This document shows positions 5,668 through 6,671 of a stretch of 6,671 nt of DNA, piece by piece (within the stretch, counting starts at the first letter, position 1; every line of letters starts with the position of its first letter). The DNA is taken from assembly GCA_009774655.1 (NCBI GenBank), contig VSOD01000237.1, positions 1 through 6,671 on the forward strand. Direction: 5' to 3'. The notes under the pieces were generated by a model. That model searched no databases, was not told the DNA's origin, and saw only the letters and a list, made by a program, of their open reading frames with translations. The translations under genes and the position numbers were made by a program. Source of the stretch: Lachnospiraceae bacterium. GTDB lineage: Bacteria > Bacillota_A > Clostridia > Lachnospirales > Lachnospiraceae.

Positions 5668-6475
5668 CTCCCAACTGAAGATATGCAAGAAATTTGACTA
5701 CAAGCTCCGGCTGGCTGTTGGAGACGGGAATACCCAGGACCACATCAGCCGGATGTCCCTGATAATCATATTTGCTGTCTGCAAGATAAGCGTACAGCCC
5801 TGCGTCGGCCAGCGCATTATCCTCAGTGACGATGATTCCCACTGCCACCGGATCTTCCATGGTGGAGGGATCGCTGTGGTCGATGGTCAGCACGGAAAGA
5901 TCGCGCACCTCGGTGGGATCGTAGTCGTCGTCGGGGAAGGTGGCGGTATCCGTGTAGTAGAAGTAAGGGCGGTATTTCTCAAGCTCTTCGGCGGATAAAA
6001 CATCCTCAAGCGGACAGAAATATTCTGCCTGCGCGTATTTTTCGAAAGTAGCCGTCTCGGCAACGATGGTACTGAGGGAGCCGGTCTGCATCATAGCTGC
6101 CATCTTCTGCTGATTGGCCATGGTATATTGTGACAGATCGGTATCGGAAAGGGTCATGGAAGTGTCAATATAAACTTCATATTCGTCAGGATCGATTTCG
6201 GCATATGCCTGGAATTCGTCGGCCCATGTCTCCGGCAGAGCGGCGCTCACATCGCTGACACCGGCATTGATCAAGGCGGCGTAAAAGCCGTAGTCTTTGT
6301 AAGTGGCGTACTGATAGATAAAGGAAGAAGCGGCAATGACCACAGCGACTGTGACAAACGCATGAATTTTATAATAATCCCAGAAATAGGCGAACTTCTC
6401 CTTCGGACTCATGCGGCCCATAGCCTTTCTGCGTTCTTCTCTGATCTCGTCTCCCACTGAATTACCGATTGCCAT
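5663..6475 (-). CDS. Single-pass membrane-anchored protein of unknown function
   Basis: I do not recognise a named family with certainty. The 270-aa protein has a basic N-terminal cytoplasmic segment (RREERRKAMGRMSPKEK-like charge, residues about 12-27), then an aromatic stretch FAYFWDYYKIH (28-38). One hydrophobic helix spans about 39-58 and is followed by an acidic ectodomain of about 210 residues. No signal-peptidase or lipobox site is evident, so a type II anchor (N-in, C-out) is inferred. The segment STIVAETATFEKYAQAEYF (135-153) followed by CPLEDVLSAEEL recalls extracellular solute-binding proteins, so a membrane-tethered binding-protein-like fold is possible but unproven. Similar uncharacterised proteins are, from memory, common in Lachnospiraceae. 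The ATG at 6475 is supported by TAAGGAG 8 nt upstream. The gene is convergent to the operon and has its own promoter, so a role in tRNA amidation is unlikely. Confidence 0.85.
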   Translation of the reverse strand: MAIGNSVGDEIREERRKAMGRMSPKEKFAYFWDYYKIHAFVTVAVVIAASSFIYQYATYKDYGFYAALINAGVSDVSAALPETWADEFQAYAEIDPDEYEVYIDTSMTLSDTDLSQYTMANQQKMAAMMQTGSLSTIVAETATFEKYAQAEYFCPLEDVLSAEELEKYRPYFYYTDTATFPDDDYDPTEVRDLSVLTIDHSDPSTMEDPVAVGIIVTEDNALADAGLYAYLADSKYDYQGHPADVVLGIPVSNSQPELVVKFLAYLQLGE

Positions 6476-6483
6476 GCTCGTAT

Positions 6484-6490
6484 CTCCTTA
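6484..6490 (-). promoter_or_regulatory. Ribosome binding site of the membrane-protein gene
   Basis: On the minus strand this reads TAAGGAG, 8 nt before the ATG (6475-6473). It supports the annotated start. Confidence 0.8.
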
Positions 6491-6521
6491 AACGAAATTT
6501 CTAATGTCGTTAACTATATCT

Positions 6522-6550
6522 ATGATAATTAGTTTGAAAAATAATGTCAA
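6522..6550 (-). promoter_or_regulatory. Strong sigma-A-type promoter of the membrane-protein gene
   Basis: Read on the minus strand, a perfect -35 TTGACA (6550-6545) is separated by exactly 17 nt from a -10 TATCAT (6527-6522), which matches 5 of 6 consensus bases. Transcription would start near 6515 and give a leader of about 40 nt before the ATG. The near-consensus match predicts steady, fairly strong expression. No obvious operator or leader structure is seen. Confidence 0.8.
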
Positions 6551-6628
6551 TGAAGGAACGATATAATTGTATGAATTTTTCATTAAATAAAAATAAAGGT
6601 GTTAGTCAATATCTGTGTTGGTATTGCA

Positions 6629-6671
6629 TTATAACGTCACCAGTCGGTAGTTGCGCACATCCTTTACACTG
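6629..6671 (-). CDS. Possible 3' end of a further minus-strand gene (partial)
   Basis: From the right edge, the minus-strand frame beginning at 6670 reads 13 codons (SVKDVRNYRLVTL) and then TAA at 6631-6629. Its third positions are GC-rich (8 of 13) like the confirmed genes, and base composition drops sharply to AT-rich just after the stop, as expected at a gene end. The stretch is too short to identify. A second minus-strand frame is also open to the edge, ending at 6606, so the call is tentative. No terminator follows. Confidence 0.3.
   Translation of the reverse strand, partial: SVKDVRNYRLVTL

Noticed and set aside
6562..6567. Perfect TATAAT on the plus strand as a promoter
   Set aside because: The nearest -35-like TTGAAA (6534-6539) is 22 nt away, and no gene follows on that strand within the window.
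6571..6671. Plus-strand frame from ATG 6571 open to the window end (about 33 codons)
   Set aside because: The nearest AAGGA is about 13 nt away, the frame starts in AT-rich intergenic DNA, and the sequence is not protein-like. It is also antisense to the more plausible minus-strand gene end.
6606..6671. Alternative minus-strand frame open to the right edge (contains CKGC, ends in TGA at 6608-6606)
   Set aside because: Only about a third of its codons end in G or C, unlike the genes here, and it continues into AT-rich sequence. The frame ending at 6629 fits better, though neither is proven.

Overview
The window is a compact Gram-positive, Clostridia-type locus. A T-box leader, GGAGG-like ribosome binding sites, moderately high GC and a transamidation operon all suggest a gut-type clostridium, probably Lachnospiraceae. 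The lineage is inferred from style and remembered homologues; no search was run.

Layout. Positions 4-52 hold a strong intrinsic terminator for a gene left of the window. A sigma-A-like promoter (50-78) overlaps its T tract and starts a long leader (about 81-432). That leader is a T-box riboswitch with a canonical antiterminator/terminator switch. It is followed by a same-strand operon: aspS (474-2225), gatC (2238-2531), gatA (2572-4212) and gatB (4209-5648). Spacing is 12 nt, 40 nt and a 4-nt ATGA overlap. A convergent gene on the minus strand (5663-6475) encodes a single-pass membrane-anchored protein of unknown function and has its own good promoter (6522-6550). The two convergent genes share a perfect 8-bp hairpin whose two arms contain their stop codons. 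The last ~40 bases may hold the 3' end of another minus-strand gene.

How the genes work together. The aspartyl-tRNA synthetase carries the His of the RDHGG motif associated with non-discriminating enzymes. It should charge both tRNA-Asp and tRNA-Asn with Asp. GatCAB then amidates Asp-tRNA-Asn to Asn-tRNA-Asn, and probably Glu-tRNA-Gln to Gln-tRNA-Gln. The leader senses uncharged tRNA. Its likely specifier region reads GAAC, where a Glu codon (GAA) and an Asn codon (AAC) overlap by two bases. This arrangement matches the reported two-codon T-box of the Clostridium acetobutylicum transamidation operon, and fits an operon serving both Asn-tRNA and Gln-tRNA synthesis.

Most notable points: the overlapping and tandemly duplicated GAAC specifier candidate; a ~70-residue low-complexity C-terminal extension on GatA that ends exactly at the coupled gatB start; an AspRS whose motif 2 and C-terminus look like the alphaproteobacterial subtype; and the shared stop-codon hairpin. 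No mobile element, CRISPR array, tRNA or rRNA gene was seen.
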